Origin: Planktothrix sp. FACHB-1365 | GTDB taxonomy: Bacteria; Cyanobacteriota; Cyanobacteriia; Cyanobacteriales; Microcoleaceae | Assembly: GCF_014697575.1 (NCBI RefSeq) | Contig: NZ_JACJSC010000014.1 | Location: 62,001 to 126,000, forward strand | Reading direction: 5' to 3' | DNA: 64,000 nt | Shown: in pieces, positions 35,784 through 45,013 of the stretch | How positions within the stretch are numbered: the first letter of the stretch is position 1 | Layout of the letters: each line of letters begins with the position of its first letter | The notes under the pieces: model-generated | Told to the model about the DNA's origin: nothing | Seen by the model: the letters and a program-made list of their open reading frames with translations, nothing else | The model's database searches: none | Position numbers and translations under genes: made by a program

Positions 35784-38021
35784 ATGAGTGAAAATCAAGA
35801 ACAACACAGTCAAAGTCAATCCCCTAAAACGACCGATACCGGGAATTCTCCCCAAATTCCCATTCGTTCGTTGGTTCGGAAAAGTCGTGCAGAATGGCTG
35901 AAGGAACTTTGCACGAACTTGGAGGTGACGAAGACCCAACCCCCAACTTCTACTGAAGCACCGCATTCTGCTCCACTAGCGAGAACAGCCAACCAGATTG
36001 TTCTTTATCAACCCCCACTCACCTCATCTTCCCCGAAACCGGAAAAACGAAAACGTTTTGTTTTCCCCAGAACTATTCCGGTTAACTTAGTTCCTCTAAT
36101 CTTAGCGTTGTTGATTTTAGTTCCCGGCGGAATTGGGGTTTTAGCTGTAGGTCTATTGTTCCGTTTACCCGCTTTACCCAATTGTCCTAAAATTTTCTGG
36201 CCTGTAGCCTCTGCTTCGTTACGATTATATTGTGCAGAATCTGCCGCTAATAAACAAACCGTTGCCGATTTATTAGTCGCCATTGATTTAGTTAATAGTT
36301 TACCAGAAGATCATCCTCTACGTCCCGAAATTAATCGCCAAATTGAACAATGGTCAATGGATATTTTAGATTTGGCTGAGGAGATGTTCCAAGCAGGTCA
36401 ACTCTCAGAAGCCATTGCCGCCGCAGAAAAAACCCCTGAACATACCCCAGCTGCTGCTCAAGTTTCTAAACGCATTGACCAATGGAATTCTATTTGGGAT
36501 GAAGCGGAAAAAGTTTATGAGGAAACTGAGAATTTAATGCGCCAAGAAAAGTTGAATTTGGCGTTTAAAGAAGCCACATTATTATTGAATTTGGGGAATA
36601 ATTATTGGGGAACAACTAAATATCAAGAACTCACAGATCGGATTGCAATTACCCGCGAAGATAGTCAAAAATTAGCAAAAGCCAGAAGTTTAATTGAACA
36701 GGGCAGTGTTGACAATTTACTGGCAGCCACCAAGTTAATTGATCAGCTTTCCCCAGACAGTTATTTAAAAGATGCTGGACAAAAAGAAATTACCACCATC
36801 AGCAATAAAATTATGGCGTTGGCGGAAGAAACCCTAAAAAATGGCAATTGGCAAGAAGCGATTAATATTGCCAATAAAATTCCCAGCAGTGCCAATTTAC
36901 AAGAAAATGTTAAAGATTTTGTTATTTTAGCTAAAGCTAATGTTCCCGCTTTATTAGATACCGTTGCTGGATTAAAAGATGCGATCGCCCAAGCCCAAAA
37001 AATTGGTCGAGATCGCCCCCTTTATCAAAAAGCCCAGGAGTATATTAGCAATTGGCAAGGATCTATTGCAGATGTGGCTACCTTAGAACGAGCCAGACAA
37101 TTAGCTCAACCCGGAGGTGTTAACGATCTCAGGGCGGCCATTGCCCAAGTCCAAACCATTCCCGCTTCTAACCCCCGTGGACAGGAAGCTAAAACTGAAA
37201 TGGTGAGTTGGACACGCCGCATTGAAGAAATTGAAGATAAACCCTTATTAGACATGGCCGAACAATTAGCCAGTTTTGGAGATACAGATTCTCTCAAACA
37301 AGCCATCGCCCAAGCTCAAAAAATCGGTCGAGGACGGGCTTTATATGATAATGCCCAAAATCATATTGCGGAATGGAGAGATCGCAGTCAACGATTAGAA
37401 TATCAACCGATTTTAGATCGAACAGAACAGTTAGCCGCCGAAGGCAATTATGCAGAGGCCATTGCCCAAGCCCAACAAATCTCCTCCGGTATTGTGTTAT
37501 ATAGCACTGCTAATAGCAAAATTCGTCAATGGAAAACCCAACTCCGAGATCTCGAAAATCTCCAAAATTCAGAAACCTTAGCAGCACCAGGAACCCCGGA
37601 TTCCTATGTAGCCGCGATTAATATGGCGAATAAAGTCTCGAATTCCAGCCGATTACGTTCACAAGTTGATCAACTCATTAATCAATGGAGCCAAAGTTTA
37701 TTACAACTTGGCTTAGATCAATCCACTTATGATCTCCCTGGGGCTATTGGGATTTTAAAGAAAATTCCCCCTGGAACTAGCACTTATTCCCAAGCTCAAG
37801 CTCAAATTCAAGATTGGCAACAATGGTTAAATCCTCCGACTCCTCAACCGGAATATCAACCCCCCGTTGAAGAGGTACAGCCCCCTGTTGAAGAGGTACA
37901 ACCCCCCATTGAAGAGGTACAACCGCCCCCCGAACCGAATCTACCCCCCCAAGACGCACCCAATGAACCCCCTCCCATTGAGTTAAATAAACCGCTCACA
38001 ACCCCAGCAACAGGGATTTAA
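35784..38021 (+). CDS. Large single-pass protein with helical repeats
   Basis: A 745-residue protein. The N-terminal ~110 residues are Ser/Pro/Gln-rich and presumably cytosolic. A membrane helix (VNLVPLILALLILVPGGIGV) follows, then ~500 residues of helical repeats of 50-60 residues, each with AIAQAQ(K/Q)I and W(R/Q) motifs, resembling TPR-type arrays. The end is Pro-rich with three tandem PPVEEVQ units. Cyanobacterial proteins of this kind are often labelled as chromosome-segregation ATPases, but no Walker motif is present. Probably a scaffold; function unknown. Confidence 0.8.
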   Translation: MSENQEQHSQSQSPKTTDTGNSPQIPIRSLVRKSRAEWLKELCTNLEVTKTQPPTSTEAPHSAPLARTANQIVLYQPPLTSSSPKPEKRKRFVFPRTIPVNLVPLILALLILVPGGIGVLAVGLLFRLPALPNCPKIFWPVASASLRLYCAESAANKQTVADLLVAIDLVNSLPEDHPLRPEINRQIEQWSMDILDLAEEMFQAGQLSEAIAAAEKTPEHTPAAAQVSKRIDQWNSIWDEAEKVYEETENLMRQEKLNLAFKEATLLLNLGNNYWGTTKYQELTDRIAITREDSQKLAKARSLIEQGSVDNLLAATKLIDQLSPDSYLKDAGQKEITTISNKIMALAEETLKNGNWQEAINIANKIPSSANLQENVKDFVILAKANVPALLDTVAGLKDAIAQAQKIGRDRPLYQKAQEYISNWQGSIADVATLERARQLAQPGGVNDLRAAIAQVQTIPASNPRGQEAKTEMVSWTRRIEEIEDKPLLDMAEQLASFGDTDSLKQAIAQAQKIGRGRALYDNAQNHIAEWRDRSQRLEYQPILDRTEQLAAEGNYAEAIAQAQQISSGIVLYSTANSKIRQWKTQLRDLENLQNSETLAAPGTPDSYVAAINMANKVSNSSRLRSQVDQLINQWSQSLLQLGLDQSTYDLPGAIGILKKIPPGTSTYSQAQAQIQDWQQWLNPPTPQPEYQPPVEEVQPPVEEVQPPIEEVQPPPEPNLPPQDAPNEPPPIELNKPLTTPATGI

Positions 38022-38040
38022 GTGATGAACAGGGAACAGG

Positions 38041-38080
38041 GAATTACAAATTACGAATTACAAATTACGAATTACGAAAT
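38041..38080. repeat. (ATTACGA/ATTACAA)n heptamer array
   Basis: Alternating ATTACAA and ATTACGA units just after the preceding gene. A 79-codon open frame here begins in the repeat and shows no protein-like content. Confidence 0.85.
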
Positions 38081-38082
38081 TC

Positions 38083-38681
38083 AATATTCGATTGAATTGA
38101 ACCGACCGACTGAGAACAGGAAACCCCTTTCAGAAAGAGGGGTGAATAAGCGGATCAAAGGAAAAAAACACCTCCAAGTTAACCGTATTATCCGATCTTC
38201 CCGAAAACTTCACAATTATGATTTAGACTGTTTTACTAATATCACAGATCAGGGTCATTGAGCCTTTTATACAAAGCAAATTAGGAGTTTAAATTTTGCA
38301 GGGTACAATAGATCTCAGAAAAATTTTAGGCTGAAAATCAGGAACAATAATGCGGAATTCCTCGTTAAGAATATGAAGTAGAACATTAAGGAATCAAGGC
38401 AACCTTGACCTCAAAGGTACTCAGTATATCTTGTATCCTGAACTACATTATAGAAGGGGATTTGGGGGATGCGGTTCCATTCAGGATCAGTCTCAATACT
38501 GCATAAGTAAAACAGGTGTAGACATACATTAAATTGAGGAGTTACTCACTCCAACACCAAAACTGATCAAGACAGAACGTGGAATCCGAATTGAGAACGA
38601 GCTTTATTTGCGTTGATGTCAAATGTGTTTCTGGCTTCAAACTGTAAAATTGTCTCTTAATCTTTACCCAATCTATTCCTA
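38083..38681. other. Spacer upstream of the first comFB-like gene
   Basis: About 600 bases without a supported gene. I see no hairpin, tRNA or repeat worth naming. It should contain the promoter of the gene at 38700. Confidence 0.4.
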
Positions 38682-38699
38682 AAGGAGGATTTTAATTCC

Positions 38700-39059
38700 A
38701 TGAAAACTATTCACCAGGATGAGCCAGTATTCGGTTGCCGAAATGCCATGGAAGAATTAGTCCTTGAAGAACTTGAACGCCAATTCCGCAATTTACCACC
38801 AGAACTGGTTCAATCCATTAATTCTATAGACGTATTAACCTATGCACTCAATCGTCTACCACCTCTATACGCTTCTACAGAAGAGGGATATGAATGGCAA
38901 CAGCAACAAGCTCGAAAATCAATGAAAGGGTTTATTTATCGGATGGTTAAATTAAGTATCAAAGTTTCTCAGCGAAAAGCTAAAGTGTTTTCTGAACCCT
39001 TAAGAATTTATCCCCAATCAGCTTGGCAAAACTTGCAATTGTTGTCAGAAAATAGTTAA
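38700..39059 (+). CDS. ComFB-type late competence protein
   Basis: A 119-residue protein with the ComFB domain: NAMEELVLEELERQFRNLPP, then SIDVLTYALNRLPPLYASTEEG. The family is named from a Bacillus competence operon; in cyanobacteria, some ComFB proteins have been linked to c-di-nucleotide signalling and motility. The start is set by AAAGGAGGA, with GGAGG (38684-38688) 11 bases before the ATG. A shorter paralogue follows 158 bases later. dprA and two kinases are within 13 kb, which is suggestive only. Confidence 0.85.
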   Translation: MKTIHQDEPVFGCRNAMEELVLEELERQFRNLPPELVQSINSIDVLTYALNRLPPLYASTEEGYEWQQQQARKSMKGFIYRMVKLSIKVSQRKAKVFSEPLRIYPQSAWQNLQLLSENS

Positions 39060-39217
39060 GTTAATGGAAAACTAATCGGTTCTATAAGGATTGAGAATTA
39101 GATTAGAAGGGTGCTTGATATTGATTCCTACTGTCATGTTTTGAGTTGGATGATGGGGAAACTCTTGCAAAATTTGGTTGACTTTCAAACCTATATTGAA
39201 TGCTGAAGTTTACCCCT

Positions 39218-39526
39218 ATGAATGTCCTTTGTCCTGAATCTTCTGCACTAGCGTATCAAGCTTTAGAGGAATTAACACTTGAAGAAATAGAACAACAATT
39301 AGAGAGTTTACCGGATGAAATTGTTGTATCAATCAATAAAACAAAGGCAAGTGCTTATGTGCTTAATATTTTAGCTCCCTTGCATCGTTGGGTTGGAAAA
39401 GAACACCAGGGACATCCCTATTCTACCCCTAACGTCCTGAAAGAAATGATCTCCGAAGCAGTGACACTTTCCTTGTTGCGACTTCTGTGTATTCCCTCGG
39501 ACAATAGATCAGAGCTTTATTTCTGA
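39218..39526 (+). CDS. Divergent ComFB-like paralogue
   Basis: 102 residues from ATG 39218. ALEELTLEEIEQQLESLPDE followed by TKASAYVLNILAPLHRW aligns by eye with the neighbour's ComFB motif, but the LPPLYA core has changed to LAPLHR. Probably a diverged tandem duplicate. ATG 39200 (six more residues) is an alternative. Same strand as the full ComFB protein; no visible terminator between them. Confidence 0.65.
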   Translation: MNVLCPESSALAYQALEELTLEEIEQQLESLPDEIVVSINKTKASAYVLNILAPLHRWVGKEHQGHPYSTPNVLKEMISEAVTLSLLRLLCIPSDNRSELYF

Positions 39527-39685
39527 AAAAACTGATCACCCCTGATTTTTTCTCTCTAAATAGATCAAGAATATCACAGATATTCCCTTGGATAGATTTA
39601 AGAGAGAAATTCCTGATTTCTTCTATTTTTTGAGTAGATCTACATCAGGATTACACGGATTTTATGTTGTCTCCAATTGATCACT

Positions 39686-40072
39686 ATGTTATTTTTCACT
39701 TTAGCGTTTCAATACTATCTAGTGGTGGCGTTCATCGTTTTCGCTGTGTTTCTACGAATTTTTTTAAAAGATAAATCCACACCCAAGACTCATATTGATT
39801 CTTGGGTGGTGATCGGATTTTCTGTTATTTTTTGGCCGATTGTTCTTCCCCTTGCTCATTTAGAACGTCAGGCCAAGAAAAATCGAAAAAACCTCTATCT
39901 TTGTTGGAATTCTAACTTAGATCAGCCTAATCCTACCTTCAGAAACCATAACACAATTCCTTTTCCTTACTGGCGCTTAAAAGTAGATTCACGGAATCAA
40001 CGCTGCGTCCATCTATCTCATACCCTGCACGAGATTTCCTCCCATCGAATTCAACGAAAAGTCCGATTTTAG
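39686..40072 (+). CDS. Small membrane protein of unknown function
   Basis: 128 residues from ATG 39686. Two membrane helices (LAFQYYLVVAFIVFAVFLRI; DSWVVIGFSVIFWPIVLPLA) are followed by a basic cytosolic tail (ERQAKKNRKNLY) rich in His/Arg/Asn. Family not recognised. It is convergent with the ABC transporter across a small hairpin. Confidence 0.6.
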   Translation: MLFFTLAFQYYLVVAFIVFAVFLRIFLKDKSTPKTHIDSWVVIGFSVIFWPIVLPLAHLERQAKKNRKNLYLCWNSNLDQPNPTFRNHNTIPFPYWRLKVDSRNQRCVHLSHTLHEISSHRIQRKVRF

Positions 40073-40080
40073 GATAGTAG

Positions 40081-40097
40081 GGTGGGCTAGGCCCACC
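40081..40097. terminator. Hairpin between convergent genes
   Basis: GGTGGGC-TAG-GCCCACC, a perfect 7-bp stem, followed at a distance by an AT-rich tract (CTATTTTATTTTAATTT). It sits between the small membrane-protein gene and the ABC transporter gene. Confidence 0.6.
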
Positions 40098-40111
40098 AAA
40101 GCTATTTTATT

Positions 40112-41965
40112 TTAATTTGTTTCCTGGACTTTTAGCATTTGTAAGTTGTATAAACTGGCATATAAACCATTATGTTGAATTAATTCATCATGACTACCTG
40201 ACTCAACTAATTGACCTCGTTTTAACACTAAAATTCGATCCGCATTTCTAATTGTTGAAAGACGGTGAGCAATAATAATTGCAGTCCGCCCCATTAACAA
40301 ACGTTCTAATGCCTCTTGAATTAACGCTTCGGTTCCCACGTCTAAATTAGCCGTAGCTTCATCTAACACTAAAATATGGGGGTTACGAATAGCCGCCCGG
40401 GCAAAAGCTAAGAGTTGTTTTTGACCACTCGATAAATTTGTTCCTCGTTCTCGTAATTCCGTATTATAGCCTTGGGGTAATTGTTCAATAAATTGAGCAA
40501 CATTTGTTTTTTCTGCTGCTTGTTTAATTTTTTCCAAGCTGTAGGATTCTCCGAGGGTAATATTACTTTTAACATCTCCAGCAAATAAAAATCCATCTTG
40601 TAAAATCACTCCAATATGGCGTCGAAGTTCCGCTTGACGTAACTCTCGAATATCAATGCCATCGACTAAAATTCGTCCTTGACTCGGTTCATATAATCGA
40701 CACAATAACCGAATAATTGAACTTTTTCCGGCTCCTGTTGGCCCCACTAAGGCAATTTTTTCTCCGGGACGAATTGTTAAATTGAGATTTTTGATCACAT
40801 AATCATCATTTTTATAGGCAAACCAAACATTTTCAAAGCGAATTTCCCCGGTTTGTACAGAATTTTGTTCATCAGGATTAAAGGCGGAAAGATTGGCAGT
40901 AATTTGATCAAGATCTCGAATTTCAATCGGTTCATTGAGAATATTATTAATCCGTTCAATTGCTGTAAATCCTGATTGAATAGCCGTAAATTTTTCGGCA
41001 AATTGTCGCAGAGGATCAAACAATCGTTGAGCGTATAAAATAAAGGCGGATAAGGTTCCAAAACTCAATTGATTATCCACAACTTGCTTCCCCCCAAACC
41101 AGAGCACAACAGCAATGGCAATTAAGGCAATCCATTCTAAAGTTGCCGATACCGCAGAATCATAAAAAATGGTTTGATCAACGGCTTTAATATACTGATG
41201 ATTTGTAACATTAAATAATTCAGAATTATACCGCTCTCGCCGGAAGAGTTGGACAACACTAATCCCGACCATATTTTCTTGCAATTGGGAATTGAGATTA
41301 GATAACTCATCTCTGGATTTATAATTAGCTTGGCGATATTGTTTTTGAAAGTAAATGATTAGTGCCGTTACTGGAACCATCATTAAAACTAAAATTAAAG
41401 CCAATTTCCATTCCAGTGTAAACATTAAAATGGCAATCACGACAATGGAAAATAAATCACTGATAATCCCAATTGCACCTGTGGAAAATACATCTCCTAA
41501 AGCATCAACATCACTGGTTAAACGAGTAATTAATCGCCCTACAGGAGTGCGATCAAAAAATCTAACGGCTAAAGAGGTAACGTGTTCAAATAAATCATTG
41601 CGAATATCAGTGGTCATTTGTTGACCGACTTTCTGCACCCAATATCCTTGAATGGCTTGGAGTAAAAATCGGACGATAATTGTTAGTAACAGCACAACCG
41701 CCAGCAGATTCAATCCATCGGATAAGGGCATTTCCTTGAGGAATGAATAAGTGGCTGGTTCTTGACGAATTAAAGAAATCGCTTGTCCAATTAAAATCGG
41801 TTGAACTGCACCACAAAGCGATAAAGGAATGAGTAAAACTAAACACAGAATTAATAAACGCTGATTCCGTTTTGCATACTCAGCAACTCGCATCAGTAAC
41901 CGCCAGTCTGTTTCGCGCGAATTCTGTTCTTGAGGCGTATTTTTGGGGGAAAATAGGGTAGTCAT
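40112..41965 (-). CDS. ABC exporter, fused permease and ATPase
   Basis: A 617-residue half-transporter of the MdlB/MsbA type. Six membrane helices (about residues 35-330), including the conserved VRFFDRTPVGRLITRLTSDVD coupling region, precede an ATPase domain. That domain has Walker A GPTGAGKSS, Q-loop ILQDGFLF, signature LSSGQKQLLAFARA, Walker B ILVLDEATANLD and switch His in IIAHRLSTI. It would act as a dimer exporting lipids, peptides or drugs; the substrate is unknown. Monocistronic. Confidence 0.95.
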   Translation of the reverse strand: MTTLFSPKNTPQEQNSRETDWRLLMRVAEYAKRNQRLLILCLVLLIPLSLCGAVQPILIGQAISLIRQEPATYSFLKEMPLSDGLNLLAVVLLLTIIVRFLLQAIQGYWVQKVGQQMTTDIRNDLFEHVTSLAVRFFDRTPVGRLITRLTSDVDALGDVFSTGAIGIISDLFSIVVIAILMFTLEWKLALILVLMMVPVTALIIYFQKQYRQANYKSRDELSNLNSQLQENMVGISVVQLFRRERYNSELFNVTNHQYIKAVDQTIFYDSAVSATLEWIALIAIAVVLWFGGKQVVDNQLSFGTLSAFILYAQRLFDPLRQFAEKFTAIQSGFTAIERINNILNEPIEIRDLDQITANLSAFNPDEQNSVQTGEIRFENVWFAYKNDDYVIKNLNLTIRPGEKIALVGPTGAGKSSIIRLLCRLYEPSQGRILVDGIDIRELRQAELRRHIGVILQDGFLFAGDVKSNITLGESYSLEKIKQAAEKTNVAQFIEQLPQGYNTELRERGTNLSSGQKQLLAFARAAIRNPHILVLDEATANLDVGTEALIQEALERLLMGRTAIIIAHRLSTIRNADRILVLKRGQLVESGSHDELIQHNGLYASLYNLQMLKVQETN

Positions 41966-42051
41966 TCCAACTTGAATTAGGACATTATTTCACTCCCTAA
42001 AAGTTTAACACGCCCAAGAACTTTAGACAGGATGGCCCACAGAAAAGCAAT

Positions 42052-42067
42052 CTGGATAGCTATCCAG
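42052..42067. promoter_or_regulatory. Perfect 16-bp palindrome upstream of the ABC exporter
   Basis: CTGGATAGCTATCCAG lies about 90 bases upstream of the exporter start and past the end of dprA. It could be an operator for a dimeric regulator. No second copy was noticed. Confidence 0.35.
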
Positions 42068-42144
42068 GGGTCATGGAAATTATCAGGGCCTCCCTATCAC
42101 TGACCCATTAATGATCTGTAGCCAAGATTTAAGCCTTTCCTCTT

Positions 42145-43278
42145 TTAATCAATTCTCCGATACCTCATCCCCGGTAATTGTTCTACTAATCCTAATAATT
42201 CTAATTGTAATAAGGCTGCGGATAGGCTTCCGGCTTCTAAATTGAGATTAACAATAATTTGATCAAAAGCAGTGGGTTCTGAAGAAAAAGCTTGCAAAAC
42301 TTGAGTTAATTCTGGGTCTAAATCAGGTAAGGGTTTTGCAGGTTCAGGTTGCAGGCTAAACAAAGATGATTGTTGAGGTTCATCTAAAGGTGGCATGGCT
42401 CCTAATTGCTCTAATAATTCTTCTAAATTAACAGGAATCATACTGGCTCCCCCATTAATTAATTTTAAACAGCCTTGAGATTTTTCATCATCTAAACGTC
42501 CGGGCAATACATACACATCTCGACAAAATTCATTAGCAACATGAGCCGTAATTAAAGCCCCTGATTTTTGAGGAGCTTCCATCACAAAGGTTGCTCGACT
42601 TAACCCCGCAATAATTCGATTTCGTTGGGGAAAATGGCGGGGATTCGGTTTAGTTCCAGAGGGATATTCACTGATTAATAATCCTTGATTCATCACCCGT
42701 TCACAGAGTTGAAAATTTTCTTTCGGATAGATAATATCAACCCCAGTTCCTAACGCAGCAATGGTTCGTCCTCCTACTTCTAAACAACTGCGATGCGCTT
42801 CGGTATCAATTCCCGCCGCCAGCCCCGAAACAATGGTAAACCCTCGACGGGCTAAAGTCATACTAATTTTACGAGTCCAGCGTCGCCCATATTCTGTGGG
42901 GGTGCGGGTTCCCACAATAGCAACCGTCGGGGTAATGCCTCGATTTTCCTGGGGTTCAACGATTCCCCGATAATATAAAACCGGAGGAAATGTCGGAATT
43001 TCTAATAATAATCGAGGATATTCGGCATCCGCAGGAGTCCAAAAATAAGGGTTTTTAGCAATATGTTTTTCTAAGAATTCTTTGGGGTTAAATTGCGATC
43101 GCTGTTGAATAATTTTATCAACGGTTTGTTTCCCAAATCCATCAACTTCTATCAACTCCTTTTCCGTTGCGTTCCAAGCCATTTCTAAGGTTTTAAAATG
43201 GTGTTGTAGACGTTGAATCGAAACTGAACCTACCCCATTAATTTGTGACCACGCTAACCAATATCCTCGTTCTTCCAC
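42145..43278 (-). CDS. dprA: DNA-processing protein DprA
   Basis: Loads RecA on incoming single-stranded DNA during natural transformation. The 377-residue protein has an N-terminal helix-hairpin-helix/SAM part (WSQINGVGSVSIQRL, VDGFGKQTVDKII) and the Rossmann core with VAIVGTRTPTEYGRRW, VSGLAAGIDTEAH, ALGTGVDIIYPKEN and RNRIIAGLS. The C-terminal winged-helix part (after residue ~310) ends in LLGLVEQLPGMRYRR. Upstream on the same strand as the ABC exporter, 179 bases apart. Confidence 0.96.
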   Translation of the reverse strand: MEERGYWLAWSQINGVGSVSIQRLQHHFKTLEMAWNATEKELIEVDGFGKQTVDKIIQQRSQFNPKEFLEKHIAKNPYFWTPADAEYPRLLLEIPTFPPVLYYRGIVEPQENRGITPTVAIVGTRTPTEYGRRWTRKISMTLARRGFTIVSGLAAGIDTEAHRSCLEVGGRTIAALGTGVDIIYPKENFQLCERVMNQGLLISEYPSGTKPNPRHFPQRNRIIAGLSRATFVMEAPQKSGALITAHVANEFCRDVYVLPGRLDDEKSQGCLKLINGGASMIPVNLEELLEQLGAMPPLDEPQQSSLFSLQPEPAKPLPDLDPELTQVLQAFSSEPTAFDQIIVNLNLEAGSLSAALLQLELLGLVEQLPGMRYRRID

Positions 43279-43463
43279 AACACTTAAACTCCTATATTAT
43301 TTTAAACTGAACAATAGAATACATTACTTTAATCGGTTTTGTAAAACTATCAAGTTGTCTCACCCATAAAAATTATACCGCAGTCAAGATTGTATGCTAA
43401 ACTAATCTAATATTCTATTTTATTTTACCCTCTGTTCCCTGTTATTATAGCGAGTCCAAAAGA

Positions 43464-44372
43464 ATGTTATTAAATAGAAACCCTTTAAACCCTAAAAAAA
43501 TTATTAAAACAACGGCTATTGTATTGGGGTTGAGTAGTTTTAGTGGTGTCCTACTGGCTACAACTCAAGCCCAGTCTAAATCAACAATTTCCCTTGTCAA
43601 AACCGAGCTTTCTAGTTCTGAAAATATTACTCAAAAAGATAATTTAGAATTAAAATTTGAGCGTCATTTTAAAGAATTAGGAATTGAGGGTTCAATTATT
43701 ATTTATGACTCCAATCGTAATCACTTCTATCAATATAACCCCACCCGCAATCAAACACCCTTCTTACCTGCTTCTACGTTTAAAATTCTCAATTCCTTGA
43801 TTGCGCTAGAAACTCAAGTGATTGCAGATGAAAAAACAGTGCTAACTTGGGATGGAATACAACGCTCTATTCCGGGGTGGAATCAAGACCTAAATATGAG
43901 AGAAGCCTTCAAAGTTTCTGCGGTTTGGTTTTATCAAATTTTAGCGAGACGTGTGGGTTATGAACAGATGAAATATTGGGTAACTCAAGCAGACTACGGT
44001 AACAAAACCATCGGAAAAGCCGAAAATATTGATCATTTTTGGTTGGATGGAGAGTTGCGAATTACCCCTCAAGAGCAAATCCAATTCTTGCGACGTCTCT
44101 ACAGCAATGAATTACCGTTTTCTATGCGATCGCTATCCCTTGTAAAAGATATCATGGTTGTCGAAAAAACTCAAGATTATACCATCCGAGCAAAAACGGG
44201 TTGGGAGAGCAAAGGAAACCCAAATATTGGTTGGTATGTAGGCTATTTAGAACAGAATCAGAATGTTTATTTTTTTGCGACTAATATTGATATTCGTAAG
44301 CCAGAAGATGCAGACGCTCGTAAGGTGCTAACCCGTCGTTGTCTTCAAGAGCTTTCACTCGCACTACATTGA
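43464..44372 (+). CDS. Class D (OXA-type) beta-lactamase
   Basis: A 302-residue serine hydrolase with signal segment (residues 12-37, ending TTQAQS) exporting it to the periplasm. All class D motifs are present: Ser104-Thr-Phe-Lys107, Ser152-Ala-Val, Tyr178-Gly-Asn and Lys244-Thr-Gly-Trp. Trp141 and the surrounding PGWNQDLNMREAF match the family. It should hydrolyse penicillins and oxacillin. Codon use and HIP1 content are host-like, so it looks like a resident gene, not a recently acquired resistance cassette. Confidence 0.93.
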   Translation: MLLNRNPLNPKKIIKTTAIVLGLSSFSGVLLATTQAQSKSTISLVKTELSSSENITQKDNLELKFERHFKELGIEGSIIIYDSNRNHFYQYNPTRNQTPFLPASTFKILNSLIALETQVIADEKTVLTWDGIQRSIPGWNQDLNMREAFKVSAVWFYQILARRVGYEQMKYWVTQADYGNKTIGKAENIDHFWLDGELRITPQEQIQFLRRLYSNELPFSMRSLSLVKDIMVVEKTQDYTIRAKTGWESKGNPNIGWYVGYLEQNQNVYFFATNIDIRKPEDADARKVLTRRCLQELSLALH

Positions 44373-44446
44373 CACCCTCACCCCACCGTTAAGCAAAGCT
44401 GTAACTATAGTCCCTTCAAACCGAGATTATAGATAATTTTACTAAC

Positions 44447-44869
44447 TTAACTCGGTTTAACTAAAATTAGATTTCCTTCTACTTTAGCAATATAAGGTTT
44501 TAATCCTTGATGAGCAGGGCCTTTCATCAGTTGACCGTTTGCTGTGAATTGAGAACCGTGACAAGGACATAGAAATTCTTCTTTATTTCCTTTCCATTTC
44601 ACAACACAACCTGCATGGGGACAAGTGGGATTAACGACAAAAATATCTTGTGAGTTTTTCTGATTATGAATCACTAAAGCGGGAATTTTAGAGTTAAGAA
44701 GAGATCCCTTTTTATCCAGTTCTTGAATTGTTCCTACTGGGATAAAACCATCAGGACGAGTGGAGGGATTAGCAGCAGTTGTTGGCTTAGAACAGATAGC
44801 TAAAACCAAGGGAAAAAAACTGGCTAAACTTCCGACACCAACCCAAGCTAAAAAAGTTCTACGGTTCAT
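44447..44869 (-). CDS. Exported Rieske-type [2Fe-2S] protein
   Basis: A 140-residue protein with a Tat-like N-terminus (NRRTFLAWVGVGSLASFF) and a Rieske domain whose cluster ligands are in CPHAGC (first Cys and His) and CPCHGSQF (second Cys and His). GLKPYIAKVEGNLILV closes the fold. It is shorter than PetC of the cytochrome b6f complex and lacks that protein's longer loops, so it is a separate electron-transfer protein or a Rieske-like accessory. Partner unknown. Confidence 0.88.
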   Translation of the reverse strand: MNRRTFLAWVGVGSLASFFPLVLAICSKPTTAANPSTRPDGFIPVGTIQELDKKGSLLNSKIPALVIHNQKNSQDIFVVNPTCPHAGCVVKWKGNKEEFLCPCHGSQFTANGQLMKGPAHQGLKPYIAKVEGNLILVKPS

Positions 44870-44917
44870 ATAGTTTCAACGAACTAGCCTGACGATTATT
44901 TATTATAACAAAATTTT

Positions 44918-45000
44918 TTATTTATCTAAAAATTTGATTTCAATTTCTTGAGCCGATAAAGGTTGAGCCAATAAATAACCTTGATCATTATTATTAAATA
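44918..45000 (-). pseudogene. C-terminal remnant of an EAL-domain protein
   Basis: A - strand frame reads FNNNDQGYLLAQPLSAQEIE followed by IKFLDK and TAA (44920-44918). The QGYL(L/F)..PL.A.E pattern is the usual C-terminus of EAL c-di-GMP phosphodiesterases. Nothing of the rest of the domain is present. It lies directly after the second hybrid kinase gene. Confidence 0.6.
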
Positions 45001-45013
45001 GAGGGGAAATTGA

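Noticed and set aside
38022-38261. 79-codon + strand frame after the large helical-repeat protein
   Set aside because: Starts in an ATTACGA/ATTACAA array (NYELQITNYEIQ) and has no protein-like content beyond it.
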